From CAYQIM01 sp964417555 (GTDB lineage Bacteria > Pseudomonadota > Gammaproteobacteria > Diplorickettsiales > Diplorickettsiaceae): a stretch of DNA of 51,299 nt. Below, in pieces: positions 25,906 to 34,706 of the stretch; the first letter of the stretch is position 1, and each line of letters starts with the position of its first letter. The stretch is from positions 1-51,299 of the forward strand of contig CAYQIM010000064.1 of assembly GCA_964417555.1 (NCBI GenBank), given 5' to 3'. The position numbers and the translations under genes are program-made. Below the pieces are notes generated by a model. It saw nothing but the letters and a program-made list of their open reading frames with translations. It was not told the origin of the DNA and ran no database searches.

Positions 25906-28203
25906 TTATTCATTAAGTCTGTCAGGGACTAAAATCTCTCGATTGCCGTTATTTTCCATGGCACTGACGAGGCCGGCTTTTTCCATATCTTCCATTAGGC
26001 GAGCAGCACGGTTATAACCAATCTTAAGCCGTCGCTGTATACTGGAAATCGAAGCGCGTCGCGTTTCTAAAACAATTTGCACAGCTTGATCATATAAGAT
26101 ATCTTTTTTCCCCCAATTGTTGTCGGCAAATTCATTGCTATCCGATGCTTCTGGGCTTGCTTGGGTCAAATCTAACATGTATTCGGGTGCGCCTGATTGT
26201 TTTAAGGCACTTACCACATGATGGACTTCCTGATCAGCGACAAAAGCGCCATGGACACGAATAGGGACACCGGTACCCGGCGCTAAATATAACATATCAC
26301 CATGACCTAATAATTGATCCGCGCCTTGTTGATCGATAATAGTGCGTGAATCAATTTTGGAAGAAACTTGAAAAGCAATTCGAGTAGGTATGTTAGCTTT
26401 GATTAACCCAGTAATGACATCGACTGAAGGTCTTTGCGTTGCTAAAATTAAATGAATACCCGCTGCGCGGGCTTTTTGTGCAATTCTTGCGATTAGTTCT
26501 TCAACCTTTTTGCCGACGACCATCATCATATCGGCAAATTCGTCAATTAAGACGATGATATAAGGAAGTTGCATCAAGGGGTCTGCTTGCCCACCTTTTT
26601 CAGGTGTCCAAAATGGATCGCTGATAGGATGCCCTTTAGTTTGTGCTTCTTGTATTTTTTGGTTATAACCCGCTAAGTTTCGTACACCGAGATTTGCCAT
26701 TAATTTGTAACGACGCTCCATTTCAGCGACACACCAGCGTAGGGCATTCGCTGCTTCTTTCATGTCAGTAACCACTGGCGCTAAAAGGTGAGGAATTCCT
26801 TCATAAATGGCAAGTTCTAACATCTTAGGATCTATCATGATCAGTCGAACTTCTTGGGGAGTTGCTTTGTATAAAATACTTAATAGCATAGCATTGAGAC
26901 CTACGGATTTTCCGGAACCTGTAGTCCCTGCTACGAGTAAATGTGGCATTTTTCCTAGGTCAACGATTACAGGGTGTCCTGCTATGTCTTTTCCTAACGC
27001 CAGTGAAAGAGGGGAGCGAGCTTGTTGATAAGAGTTTGAAGTTAATATTTCACTTAAACGAACGATTTCTCTATGTTTATTTGGAACTTCTAGACCTACA
27101 ACGGATTTACCAGGAATGACTTCGACAATTCTGACGCTGACAACAGATAAGGAACGAGCGAGATCTTTTGCAAGACCTGTAATACGACTTACTTTAATAC
27201 CGGCAGCAGGTTGCATTTCAAAACGTGTGACAACAGGGCCTGGATGTACGGCAACTACATGAACTTGAATACCAAAATCTTTTAATCGAAGCTCAACGTC
27301 ACGTGAAAGCCGCTCTAATTCCTCGCGTGAATAACCTTCTTTACTCGCAGTCTCGGCGGGGTCCAATAAGCTTAATGAAGGCAGAGAAGCACTTGTCGTT
27401 ACTTTTTTACTGGGAATTATCGTTGTCGGAGGGGAATACGGTTTAATGGGAATAGGGGGATGGGTAAGCTCGGGATCGAGCGGCGAAGTTTGGACTGAGG
27501 AAGATTGTAATGATCTGTTATGAGATGAGAGTACTGGATTAGAGGGTTTACAAGCGATAGTAGGCTTTTTTTCTTTTCTGGTTAAGCTTTTCTTTAGATG
27601 ACGGCAAAGCTGTTTTACGGCATCAAAAAAACGAGTAAGTGCGAGTACAATTTGGCGACTTATTCGATTGATACTATTCATCCAGGAGAACCCTGTTGCC
27701 AAGGTTGTACTGGCTAATAATAAAGCTAATAGAAATAGCGTGCTTCCGACTACGTTGAATTGAGCAATAAAGTTTTTTGTGACGACTGTGCCCAAGATTC
27801 CTCCAGGGGTGTAGCCATGAACCATATGCTTACTATGCAGACTTGCTAGTCCGCATGCGGCGATAAAAATAACAATAAACCCTAAGAGTTTCAGGGCTAA
27901 AAAAGGATAATTAATAGCGGTAGCGTTGAAGCGTCCTTTAAAACCTTGCCATCCGCTATAGAGTAGTAACGCGGGGAACAAATAAGCTAAGGAGCCGACA
28001 CTGTGAAAAAAAAGATGTGCGAGCGAATCACCTAGATGTCCTGCAATATTTACTGATGCAGAGGTGTGAATGCCTGGATGATAAGTCCATAAAGCAAGTA
28101 ACAAGAAAAGCGCGATCGCCCCGCTGGCGATTAATAGCCCTTCTCGAAGCCGTTGCTTCAAATTTAGATGTGAAGTTTCTTCGATTCGGGTTTGTCGTTT
28201 CAA
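25906..28203 (-). CDS. ftsK: DNA translocase FtsK
   Basis: The 765-residue protein matches the FtsK/SpoIIIE layout. Four or so N-terminal membrane helices (about 25-180) anchor it at the septum. A Pro/Ser-rich linker (about 190-290) is shorter than in E. coli. The RecA-like motor has Walker A GTTGSGKS (near 425) and Walker B IIVLIDEFADMM, and the C-terminal winged-helix gamma domain (SSIQRRLKIGYNRAARLMEDM) recognises KOPS sites. It pumps DNA during division and activates XerCD recombination. It is divergent from trxB, with a family-2 palindrome between them. Confidence 0.96.
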   Translation of the reverse strand: MKRQTRIEETSHLNLKQRLREGLLIASGAIALFLLLALWTYHPGIHTSASVNIAGHLGDSLAHLFFHSVGSLAYLFPALLLYSGWQGFKGRFNATAINYPFLALKLLGFIVIFIAACGLASLHSKHMVHGYTPGGILGTVVTKNFIAQFNVVGSTLFLLALLLASTTLATGFSWMNSINRISRQIVLALTRFFDAVKQLCRHLKKSLTRKEKKPTIACKPSNPVLSSHNRSLQSSSVQTSPLDPELTHPPIPIKPYSPPTTIIPSKKVTTSASLPSLSLLDPAETASKEGYSREELERLSRDVELRLKDFGIQVHVVAVHPGPVVTRFEMQPAAGIKVSRITGLAKDLARSLSVVSVRIVEVIPGKSVVGLEVPNKHREIVRLSEILTSNSYQQARSPLSLALGKDIAGHPVIVDLGKMPHLLVAGTTGSGKSVGLNAMLLSILYKATPQEVRLIMIDPKMLELAIYEGIPHLLAPVVTDMKEAANALRWCVAEMERRYKLMANLGVRNLAGYNQKIQEAQTKGHPISDPFWTPEKGGQADPLMQLPYIIVLIDEFADMMMVVGKKVEELIARIAQKARAAGIHLILATQRPSVDVITGLIKANIPTRIAFQVSSKIDSRTIIDQQGADQLLGHGDMLYLAPGTGVPIRVHGAFVADQEVHHVVSALKQSGAPEYMLDLTQASPEASDSNEFADNNWGKKDILYDQAVQIVLETRRASISSIQRRLKIGYNRAARLMEDMEKAGLVSAMENNGNREILVPDRLNE

Positions 28204-28316
28204 GGGTGCTCCTTATAATACACCGTTAATAACTGTAGGAGTGCAATTTATGCACATCTTAACAAGAGGATAACAATTACTATTTATAGTATTGTATTGT
28301 TATACTTTGTTACTAG

Positions 28317-28456
28317 ATATACGTGAAAAGCCGTTTTTTGGCATAGCGATTTGTTGTCGTCTTTATCTGCGGTACTCATTGACGTCTGAGTCAACTCCGT
28401 TCCTCGAAAAAGACGATGCTGTGCGCTCTATCCAAAACCCAATTTTTCACGTATAT
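28317..28456 (+). repeat. Family-2 palindromic repeat between ftsK and trxB
   Basis: A 140-bp element bounded by 13-bp perfect terminal inverted repeats ATATACGTGAAAA (28317-28329) and TTTTCACGTATAT (28444-28456). Inside are TTTTGG/CCAAAA, GTCGTCTTT/AAAGACGA(T) and the central TTGAC/GTCAA. It shares blocks CTGCGGTACTCATT and AACTCCGTTCCT with the copy in petB. The whole element can fold into one long interrupted hairpin. It lies within the 321-bp divergent promoter region of ftsK and trxB; the rest of that region is AT-rich. Confidence 0.88.
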
Positions 28457-28524
28457 CCAAATTAACTATTTTGATTATAACAATATTTTTATTATCTGGG
28501 TTTTTACCCTAAAGTGAAGTAGGT

Positions 28525-29481
28525 ATGAATAAAATTCAAGAACACGACTTAATTATTTTAGGATCAGGTCCTGCGGGCTATACAGCCGCTATTTATGCGG
28601 CACGTGCTAATCTTAAGCCGCTTGTTATCACAGGCATGCAACAGGGCGGTCAATTGATGACCACTACGGATGTTGATAATTGGCCAGGTGAGAATGAAGG
28701 GTTACAAGGACCGGTACTGATGGAACGTATGTTAAAGCATGTACAACGCTTTGAAAGTCAGGTTGTTTTTGATCAAATCAATGCGGTTGATCTCTCTAAA
28801 CAACCATTTGCTTTACAAGGCGATCAAGCGACCTATCATTGCAAGGCGCTGATTATTGCTACGGGTGCTTCAGCGAAATATTTAGGATTAGCATCAGAAA
28901 CTGAATTTATGGGCAAAGGGGTTTCTGCTTGTGCCACTTGTGATGGTTTTTTTTATCGAGGACAAAAGGTGGCTGTTGTTGGCGGTGGAAATACAGCAGT
29001 CGAGGAAGCGCTCTATATGGCAAACATTGCAGAACATGTGACTTTGGTCCATAGACGGGATACTTTTCGTTCCGAAAAAATTTTAATTGATAAATTGATG
29101 GCCAAGGTGAAGGCAGGAAGGATCTCTTTGGTTTTAGATAGTGTTGTAGAGGCTATTCTGGGTGATGAAAAAGGTGTCAATGGCTTAAAGATAAAAAATG
29201 TCAAAACATCTGCTTTACAGGAGCTAGCACTACAAGGTGTTTTTATTGCTATTGGACATACGCCGAATACTGCTCTATTTCAAGATCAATTAAAAATGGA
29301 GAATGGCTATATTCTCGTAAAAGGTGGTAATCACGGGGCGGCCACAGCAACGAGTATAAAAGGGGTTTTTGCAGCAGGGGACGTTGCGGATTCCGTTTAC
29401 CGCCAAGCAGTTACCTCGGCAGGTACGGGCTGTATGGCTGCATTAGATGCAGAAAAATATTTAGATGAGTATTCTAATTAA
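28525..29481 (+). CDS. trxB: Thioredoxin reductase
   Basis: The 318-residue flavoprotein has the FAD motif LGSGPAGYTAAIYAARA at the N-terminus, the redox-active disulfide Cys136-Ala-Thr-Cys139 (CATCDGFF), the NADPH motif VVGGGNTAVEEALYMA, and the C-terminal FAD motif GVFAAGDV. It reduces thioredoxin with NADPH in the cytoplasm. Length and motifs are normal. GTGAAG lies before the ATG. It is followed 23 bp later by mlaA on the same strand, though no functional link between them is known. Confidence 0.97.
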   Translation: MNKIQEHDLIILGSGPAGYTAAIYAARANLKPLVITGMQQGGQLMTTTDVDNWPGENEGLQGPVLMERMLKHVQRFESQVVFDQINAVDLSKQPFALQGDQATYHCKALIIATGASAKYLGLASETEFMGKGVSACATCDGFFYRGQKVAVVGGGNTAVEEALYMANIAEHVTLVHRRDTFRSEKILIDKLMAKVKAGRISLVLDSVVEAILGDEKGVNGLKIKNVKTSALQELALQGVFIAIGHTPNTALFQDQLKMENGYILVKGGNHGAATATSIKGVFAAGDVADSVYRQAVTSAGTGCMAALDAEKYLDEYSN

Positions 29482-29504
29482 AATTATAATTTAGGTTTAA
29501 AGAG

Positions 29505-30242
29505 ATGAGCTCATTTATGCTTAACAAAATGTTAGGGTTGTGCTTATTAGTAATAGTTGCTTCGCCCACATTTGCAGAAGATGCTAATAATGACCCCTAT
29601 GAAAACTATAATCGCCATGCTTTTAAACTAAACCAGACCTTAGACAAAGTTTTTTTTAAGCCAATTGCTACAGTGTATAAAACCATTCTGCCGTGGCCCG
29701 TAACAAAGGGTATTAGTAATTTCTTTAGTAATTTGGAGCAAGTACCTACTATTATTAATGACCTGTTACAAGCCGATTTTTATGATGCAACGGCAGATAC
29801 TTGGCGTTTAGTGATTAATACAACAATAGGTGTTGGCGGGTTTGTTGATGTAGCTAGCCGCATTAATTTACCTGCCCATTCACAGGATTTTGGTTTAACT
29901 TTAGCAAAATGGGGTTATCGATCTTCGGCCTATTTTATTGTTCCGATTTTGGGTCCGCGCACAGTGCGTGATGCGATTTCTTGGCCAATTAACTATGGCG
30001 TTTTTTCTGTATACCCCTATATTAACGATATGTCATGGCGTAATGGTTTAACTGCAGGAAGTTTTATTAATGCAAGGGCGCAATTATTAGATTTCGATCA
30101 AACAATCAAACAAGCCTCATTTGACCCTTATATTTTTCAACGCAATGCTTATTTGCAACGAAGAAATTATTTAATTCGACAGAATAGTAATTTACCGTCT
30201 CTTTCCAATGAGGGAGACGATGGCGATGATTTTGACGAATAA
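29505..30242 (+). CDS. mlaA: MlaA/VacJ family outer-membrane lipid-asymmetry protein
   Basis: The 245-residue protein has the VacJ core: NDPYENYNRHAFKLNQTLD near the N-terminus, NFFSNLEQVPTIINDLLQ, and GFVDVASRINLPAHSQDFG, with a following LGPRTVRDAI. MlaA removes phospholipid from the outer leaflet of the outer membrane and hands it to MlaC. The N-terminus is a secretion signal ending near ASPTFAED, but I see no lipobox cysteine at the expected place, while E. coli MlaA is a lipoprotein. The start may be the ATG at 29505 or 29517. The C-terminal tail is acidic (EGDDGDDFDE). No other mla genes are nearby. Confidence 0.9.
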   Translation: MSSFMLNKMLGLCLLVIVASPTFAEDANNDPYENYNRHAFKLNQTLDKVFFKPIATVYKTILPWPVTKGISNFFSNLEQVPTIINDLLQADFYDATADTWRLVINTTIGVGGFVDVASRINLPAHSQDFGLTLAKWGYRSSAYFIVPILGPRTVRDAISWPINYGVFSVYPYINDMSWRNGLTAGSFINARAQLLDFDQTIKQASFDPYIFQRNAYLQRRNYLIRQNSNLPSLSNEGDDGDDFDE

Positions 30243-30502
30243 TAAAGATATACCATTGTACCCCCGCACTTCTCTAAAACGTTAAATGCTAGTTGAAGCA
30301 TAACCATAGTAGCAAGTCATTTAGACAGCCAACCTAGCTCTGGAAAGATAGGCGCGGGGGTGGTGTAACAGGTGATCAGAATACCGGCTTTGAAGCTAGG
30401 AAACTAGGACTTCTTTAGATTTACAACAAACGGTGTATTCGATGGATTGTGCAAGGAGAAAATTGCAATTAGTACGTTTTAATTATTACTCCGGAGATTC
30501 TT
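30243..30502. other. Intergenic region mlaA-dps
   Basis: About 260 bp with no convincing gene. The stretch around 30355-30410 (GGGGGTGGTGTAACAGGTG, then GAATACCGGCTTTGAAGC) resembles the 5' half of the tRNA-Asp gene at 20391. It lacks a T arm and a matching acceptor, so at most it is a tRNA remnant. GGAG at 30493-30496 is the dps ribosome binding site. Confidence 0.4.
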
Positions 30503-30981
30503 ATGAAAGAAATACTTAATATAGGGTTAACTGAAACAAAAAGAAAAAAACAGCAGATGGACTAACCAAATTATTAGCAAATAATTCTGTTTTGTATTTA
30601 AAAACTCATAATTTTCATTGGAATGTTATTGGTCCGATGTTTCAACCCTTGCATAGTTTATTTGAAGAACAGTATATAGACTTATGGAATGCCTCAGATG
30701 TTATTGCAGAGCGCATACGTGCCTTAGGTTTTTTTGTCCCAGCAAGTTATGAGGATTTTGCAAAGCGAAGCAAAATTAAAGAAGCTGTAGGAAATAGCCG
30801 TGTAGATGCCACGACGATGATAACTCAACTTGTTGGCGATCATGAGATTATTAGCCGTTTAGCACGAGAGTTGTTGCCAGAAATAGAAGAAGCGGAAGAC
30901 CAGGTGACAGTCGATTTGCTTTCAGATCGTATGAAAATCCATGAAAAGAATGCCTGGATGCTGCGTAGCTTTTTAGAATAG
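30503..30981 (+). pseudogene. dps: Dps/ferritin-like DNA-protection protein, frameshifted near its 5' end
   Basis: ATG 30503, with GGAG ten bases upstream, reads MKEILNIGLTETKRKK and then hits a stop at 30563. The +1 frame continues as TADGLTKLLANNSVLYLKTHNFHWNV, the standard Dps N-terminus with ferroxidase ligands, through to SFLE at 30981. One missing A in the A-run at 30544-30550 explains the break exactly. Restored, the protein would have 159 residues, the normal length for this Dps group, with all later motifs intact (MFQPLHSLFEEQY, AERIRALG). Dps sequesters iron and shields DNA in starvation. The lesion may be a real mutation, a homopolymer sequencing error, or a site rescued by slippage. 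Without rescue only a fragment starting at TTG 30592 is open. Confidence 0.82.
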
Positions 30982-31476
30982 TTTGTCACAACAACACGGT
31001 TCTTAGACGTTGGGTTGCGAGACGCCGTGAAAACGAAACAGTCCTCGGTTTAAATAGGCGGGGTGGTTTAGTACGAGGATGAGTCAGAAAGCGTGGTTTT
31101 GGAGATTAACAAAGCACAATTGAAGTATTCTGAGTATCGAAACCTAGGAAATACCGTGGTTCCTGACCATCATCGTACCAAATGACGGCATACTCTAAAA
31201 AAATACTCGTATTTTCTGTTAAGGTCTGGTATAGAGTTCTTTTGGTGTGGTTAGTGTCTGTTTAGGACCCGATAAAGAGGATAGATTTTTTCTCTAGGTA
31301 AATAAGTGCTTTTCAACCAAAAACCAGAATATCCAGGTAGAGTTAGCTATATATCCTAGCGAGCACTCCTGTGTTACTATGGAGTCGTTTAGTTTATCTC
31401 TGCCACAGCTAGCAAGGGGCGTGTATACGTTCCCAAGCAGAGGAGTGGCCATTTTTTAGCCTTTTGGAGGTTTTGC
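30982..31476. other. 495-bp gap between dps and the RRM gene
   Basis: No open frame with protein-like features on either strand, and no tRNA, tmRNA, 6S or SRP RNA signature that I recognise. Locally it has inverted repeats, for example TCCTCG (31042-31047) with CGAGGA (31074-31079). GGAGG at 31466-31470 serves the next gene. It could hold an uncharacterised small RNA or a long structured leader for the RNA-binding protein, or a decayed gene. Confidence 0.4.
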
Positions 31477-31863
31477 GTGAATAAAAGATTGTATGTGGGT
31501 GGTTTAAGCTATAGCGTCGATGACGATGGCTTAAAAGAGCTTTTTCAACCCTTTGGTGAAGTAAAGTTTGTTAAAGTCATTCGAGACTTCCATAGTGGAC
31601 GTAGTAAAGGTTTTGGTTTTGTTGAAATGAACACGCCTGAAGAGGCGAAAGAGGCTATTGATAAGCTCCATGGCAGTATCCATGAAAGGCGTACCATTAC
31701 TGTCTCTGAAGCTAACCCACCTGACTCAAATGGCGGTAATCGCGGTGGTAGTCGAGCTGGCGGCGGTGTTGGCGGCGCTGGTGGTGGTCATAAACGTCGT
31801 TCTGGCGGCGGTATGGGTAATGGTGGTGGAGATCGTCACCGTTCACGTGAAGAGCAGTATTAA
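31477..31863 (+). CDS. Glycine-rich RNA-binding protein with one RRM domain
   Basis: The 128-residue protein starts with GTG, six bases after a strong GGAGG (31466-31470). Residues 1 to about 80 are an RNA recognition motif: RNP2 is LYVGGL at 4-9 and RNP1 is KGFGFVEM near 44-51. The remainder is a Gly/Arg/Ser-rich tail (GGNRGGSRAGGGVGGAGGG). Small bacterial RRM proteins of this kind are known in cyanobacteria and in many proteobacteria, often cold-induced, with roles in RNA stability that are still poorly defined. The long untranslated-looking region upstream would suit post-transcriptional control (inference). It is convergent with comF. Confidence 0.9.
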   Translation: MNKRLYVGGLSYSVDDDGLKELFQPFGEVKFVKVIRDFHSGRSKGFGFVEMNTPEEAKEAIDKLHGSIHERRTITVSEANPPDSNGGNRGGSRAGGGVGGAGGGHKRRSGGGMGNGGGDRHRSREEQY

Positions 31864-31896
31864 GGCGTTGTACCTTTAATCTTGATAGAGTAAGGT

Positions 31897-32637
31897 TTAA
31901 AGGCTGCCTAAGTAAGTGCGTGCGCAACACCATACATCTATTCTTTTTACACCCGCATCATATAAAGCACGACTAAGCTCGATGAGTGTATGACCCGTGG
32001 TCATCACATCATCGAGTAGTGCTATATGTTGGTTTAATAAATTTAATTGTTTTAGTATTGCGAATGCATTTTTTACGTTAGCCGCTCGTTGGTTAGCAGG
32101 TAGTGAACTTTGTGCTTCTGTGCTATGTATACGTTGACAGCTTTTGTAATCGATAGGAATCTTAAGTTTTTTGTTGATGGGTCTCGCTAATTCCATTGTT
32201 TGATTAAAACCTCTTTCACGTAGGCGAGTTTTATACAAAGGTACTGGAATAATTAAGTGGGGTAAGTGCTCTTTTTGGTAGAGTAGTTTTAGCTTTTCTG
32301 CTAATAAATTTCCAAGAATATTCGCATAAAGTAAGCGTTGCTGGAATTTGAGTCCAGTAATTAATTTTCTTATTGCTCCGGTGTAAGAAAAGAGTATGTG
32401 TGTTTTATAAAAGGGGAGAGGCTTTTTCAAGCAGGTGCCACAAGTAGAATTTGCTTTAAAGGGCAACGGCGCAGGACAGTAAATACAAACGTGGAATAGC
32501 CACGGTAAATTTTTTTCACAATCAAGACAGAGATCAATTTTTCTTATCGTTTTTTCGCTACATAAAATACAAGTAAACGGAAAAAACCAGTCAGTCATTT
32601 CTGTTTTTGCTCTTTTTATGCAAGTTTTTATATCCAT
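31897..32637 (-). CDS. comF: ComF family phosphoribosyltransferase-like protein
   Basis: The 246-residue protein has an N-terminal zinc-ribbon-like region with paired cysteines (CILCSEKTIRKIDLCLDC, then CIYCPAPLPF and CGTCLKKP). A phosphoribosyltransferase domain follows, with the PRPP-binding motif ALLDDVMTTGHT near 218-229 and RGFNQTMELARPI. ComF proteins are linked to DNA uptake in competent bacteria, and their exact biochemical role is unclear. Length and motifs are complete. The gene is single, convergent with the RRM gene (33-bp gap) and divergent from glmS. Confidence 0.92.
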   Translation of the reverse strand: MDIKTCIKRAKTEMTDWFFPFTCILCSEKTIRKIDLCLDCEKNLPWLFHVCIYCPAPLPFKANSTCGTCLKKPLPFYKTHILFSYTGAIRKLITGLKFQQRLLYANILGNLLAEKLKLLYQKEHLPHLIIPVPLYKTRLRERGFNQTMELARPINKKLKIPIDYKSCQRIHSTEAQSSLPANQRAANVKNAFAILKQLNLLNQHIALLDDVMTTGHTLIELSRALYDAGVKRIDVWCCARTYLGSL

Positions 32638-32774
32638 TTATTAGTATACGCTCGTATCTGAAGAGGCTTTTTCATGATTACAGAGCCATATACTAAAGTC
32701 AAAGACTTAAAAACCTAGATTGAAATCTATGATTAACCCATAATAGTGCTAAGTGAGATTTAGGATAATGAGTT

Positions 32775-34607
32775 ATGTGTGGAATTGTAGCGGCTGTGGC
32801 ACAACGTAATGTTGTACCTATTCTTATGGCAGGCCTGAAACGACTGGAGTATCGAGGTTATGACTCAGCGGGCATTGCCCTACTTGATGCAGATGGAGAA
32901 TTACTTCGACGTCGTACCGTAGGAAAGGTAGAAGCTTTAGAAAAAGCAATAAAGCCTGAGGCACTATCAGGTCAAATGGGTATTGCCCATACACGTTGGG
33001 CTACTCATGGTAGACCTAGTGAAATGAATGCACATCCTCATATGTCAGGTTCGGATATTGCTTTAGTTCATAATGGAATTATTGAAAACTATTTATCGCT
33101 ACGTCATGATTTAATGAAAGCAGGGTATCAGTTTGACTCAGAAACTGATACCGAGGTCATTGCTCATTTACTGGATCAACAACTTAAAAAAGATAAAGAT
33201 TTCTTATCAGCCGTGCTAAAAACTATTCAACAGTTAGAAGGTGCCTTTGCTATTGTCTTTCTCTATCGTCGCGTACCTAATAGCTTAATTGCAGTACGTA
33301 AAGGAAGTCCTTTAGTCATCGGTTTAGGTCTAGGCGAGAATTTTATTGCTTCTGATCACTTAGCCTTGTTACCCGTCACGCAACAATTTATTTACTTACA
33401 GGAAGGGGATGTTGCGCAAATTAGTGCTGAAAAAGTGACACTTTATGATAGTGAAGGTCAAATTGTGCATCGTACTCCTTATCGCTCGACGCTACAAAAT
33501 GACGTGATTAATAAAGGCATATATCGACATTTCATGGAAAAAGAAATCTTTGAGCAGCCTGAAGCAGTTAATGCAGCGTTAGAAGGAAGGATTTATGAAA
33601 ATCAGGTTTTAGATGAAATTTGCGGTTTTCAAGCGGTTAATCGACTGGCGAGTGTCCGCCGCGTACAAATAGTAGCCTGTGGTACGAGTTATCATGCGGG
33701 TTTAGTTGCACGGTATTGGTTAGAAACTTGGGTTGGACTCCCTTGCCAAGTTGAGATTGCGAGTGAGTTTCGTTATCACCCTACACTGGTTGAGCCAGAT
33801 ACACTATTTGTTACCTTATCACAATCGGGTGAAACCGCGGATACTTTAGAAGCATTACGGCAAGCCAATACTAAAAATTATGCAGCGACCTTAACCATTT
33901 GTAATGTTCCAGAAAGTGCGATGGTGCGCGAATCCGATTTTGTCTTATTAACACGAGCAGGACCAGAAATTGGTGTCGCTTCGACGAAGGCTTTTATGAC
34001 GCAATTGACGGTTTTATTATTATTAACAGCGCTTTTAGGTCGGCATCATGGTTGGGGGAAAAAACAAGAAGAAGAGTGGGTTTCGCAATTACGTGGACTA
34101 CCTAAGCTTTTAGAAGAGACTTTGAAATTAGATACTTCCATCAAACAGTTAGCTAAAATCTTTATAGATAAATCACATGCATTATTTATTGCACGAGGTA
34201 TCCATTATCCCATAGCGTTAGAGGGTGCACTTAAATTGAAAGAAATCTCTTATATCCATGCGGAAGCTTATCCTGCAGGCGAATTAAAACATGGACCTCT
34301 GGCTTTAGTAGATAGCAATATGCCAGTTATCGCATTACTTCCCTCTAACGCCTTAATGGATAAATTAAAGTCTACTATTCAAGAAGTACGTGCACGTGGG
34401 GGGCAAGTCATTTTATTTGTTCAAGATCCCTTAGAGAAAGAAAAAGCCGAAGGATCGGAGGCTATCGTATTACCACAGACAGGTCATGCCATTAGTCCAT
34501 TAATTTTTACGCTTCCTTTACAGTTACTGGCTTACCATGTTGCTATTCTAAAAGGTACAGATGTCGATCAGCCGCGAAATCTCGCAAAGTCAGTGACCGT
34601 CGAATAA
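32775..34607 (+). CDS. glmS: Glutamine--fructose-6-phosphate aminotransferase (isomerizing)
   Basis: The 610-residue enzyme begins MCGIVAAVAQ, with Cys2 as the glutaminase nucleophile after removal of Met. The N-terminal domain has THTRWATHGRPSEMNAHPH-like residues (HTRWATHG). Two SIS sugar-isomerase domains follow, with CGTSYHAG and SQSGETADTL. The C-terminus KSVTVE is typical. It makes glucosamine 6-phosphate, the first step to UDP-GlcNAc for peptidoglycan and lipopolysaccharide. AGGA lies eight bases before the ATG. GlmM, the next enzyme, is encoded at 35890-37239. No glmS ribozyme or other leader element was found in the 137 bp upstream. Confidence 0.97.
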   Translation: MCGIVAAVAQRNVVPILMAGLKRLEYRGYDSAGIALLDADGELLRRRTVGKVEALEKAIKPEALSGQMGIAHTRWATHGRPSEMNAHPHMSGSDIALVHNGIIENYLSLRHDLMKAGYQFDSETDTEVIAHLLDQQLKKDKDFLSAVLKTIQQLEGAFAIVFLYRRVPNSLIAVRKGSPLVIGLGLGENFIASDHLALLPVTQQFIYLQEGDVAQISAEKVTLYDSEGQIVHRTPYRSTLQNDVINKGIYRHFMEKEIFEQPEAVNAALEGRIYENQVLDEICGFQAVNRLASVRRVQIVACGTSYHAGLVARYWLETWVGLPCQVEIASEFRYHPTLVEPDTLFVTLSQSGETADTLEALRQANTKNYAATLTICNVPESAMVRESDFVLLTRAGPEIGVASTKAFMTQLTVLLLLTALLGRHHGWGKKQEEEWVSQLRGLPKLLEETLKLDTSIKQLAKIFIDKSHALFIARGIHYPIALEGALKLKEISYIHAEAYPAGELKHGPLALVDSNMPVIALLPSNALMDKLKSTIQEVRARGGQVILFVQDPLEKEKAEGSEAIVLPQTGHAISPLIFTLPLQLLAYHVAILKGTDVDQPRNLAKSVTVE

Positions 34608-34650
34608 TACCGCTCGTACTTGCAGCTGCGAACTTATTAAATTTAGAGCG
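34607..34650 (+). repeat. Family-1 repeat, partial, touching the glmS stop
   Basis: ATACCGCTCGTACTTG, then GCGAACTTATTAAATTTAGAGCGAAGTG, is the core of family 1 with a decayed right arm. The repeat starts at the last base of the glmS stop codon, so the palindrome is adjacent to coding sequence with no spacer. A terminator hairpin follows at once. Confidence 0.75.
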
Positions 34651-34659
34651 AAGTGAGAT

Positions 34660-34690
34660 GGCACTTCAATAGATTTTGAAGTGCCGTTTT
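34660..34690 (+). terminator. Rho-independent terminator of glmS
   Basis: GGCACTTCAA (34660-34669) and TTGAAGTGCC (34676-34685) form a perfect 10-bp stem with a 6-nt loop, followed by GTTTTCT. It lies 53 bp after the glmS stop and 17 bp before the stop of the convergent hypothetical gene, so it may act for both. Confidence 0.8.
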
Positions 34691-34706
34691 CTAAGTCATC
34701 TCTTTG

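Noticed and set aside
30355..30420. tRNA-like sequence resembling the 5' half of tRNA-Asp or a selenocysteine tRNA
   Set aside because: It shares GAATACCGGC with tRNA-Asp, but there is no acceptor pairing, no GTTCGA T loop and no CCA. At most it is a decayed fragment.
32638..32774. Possible glmS leader element or ribozyme, and a TATACGCTCGTATCTGAAG repeat-like start
   Set aside because: The region is too short and unlike the glmS ribozyme of Gram-positive bacteria. The repeat similarity covers only about 19 bases and no arms pair.
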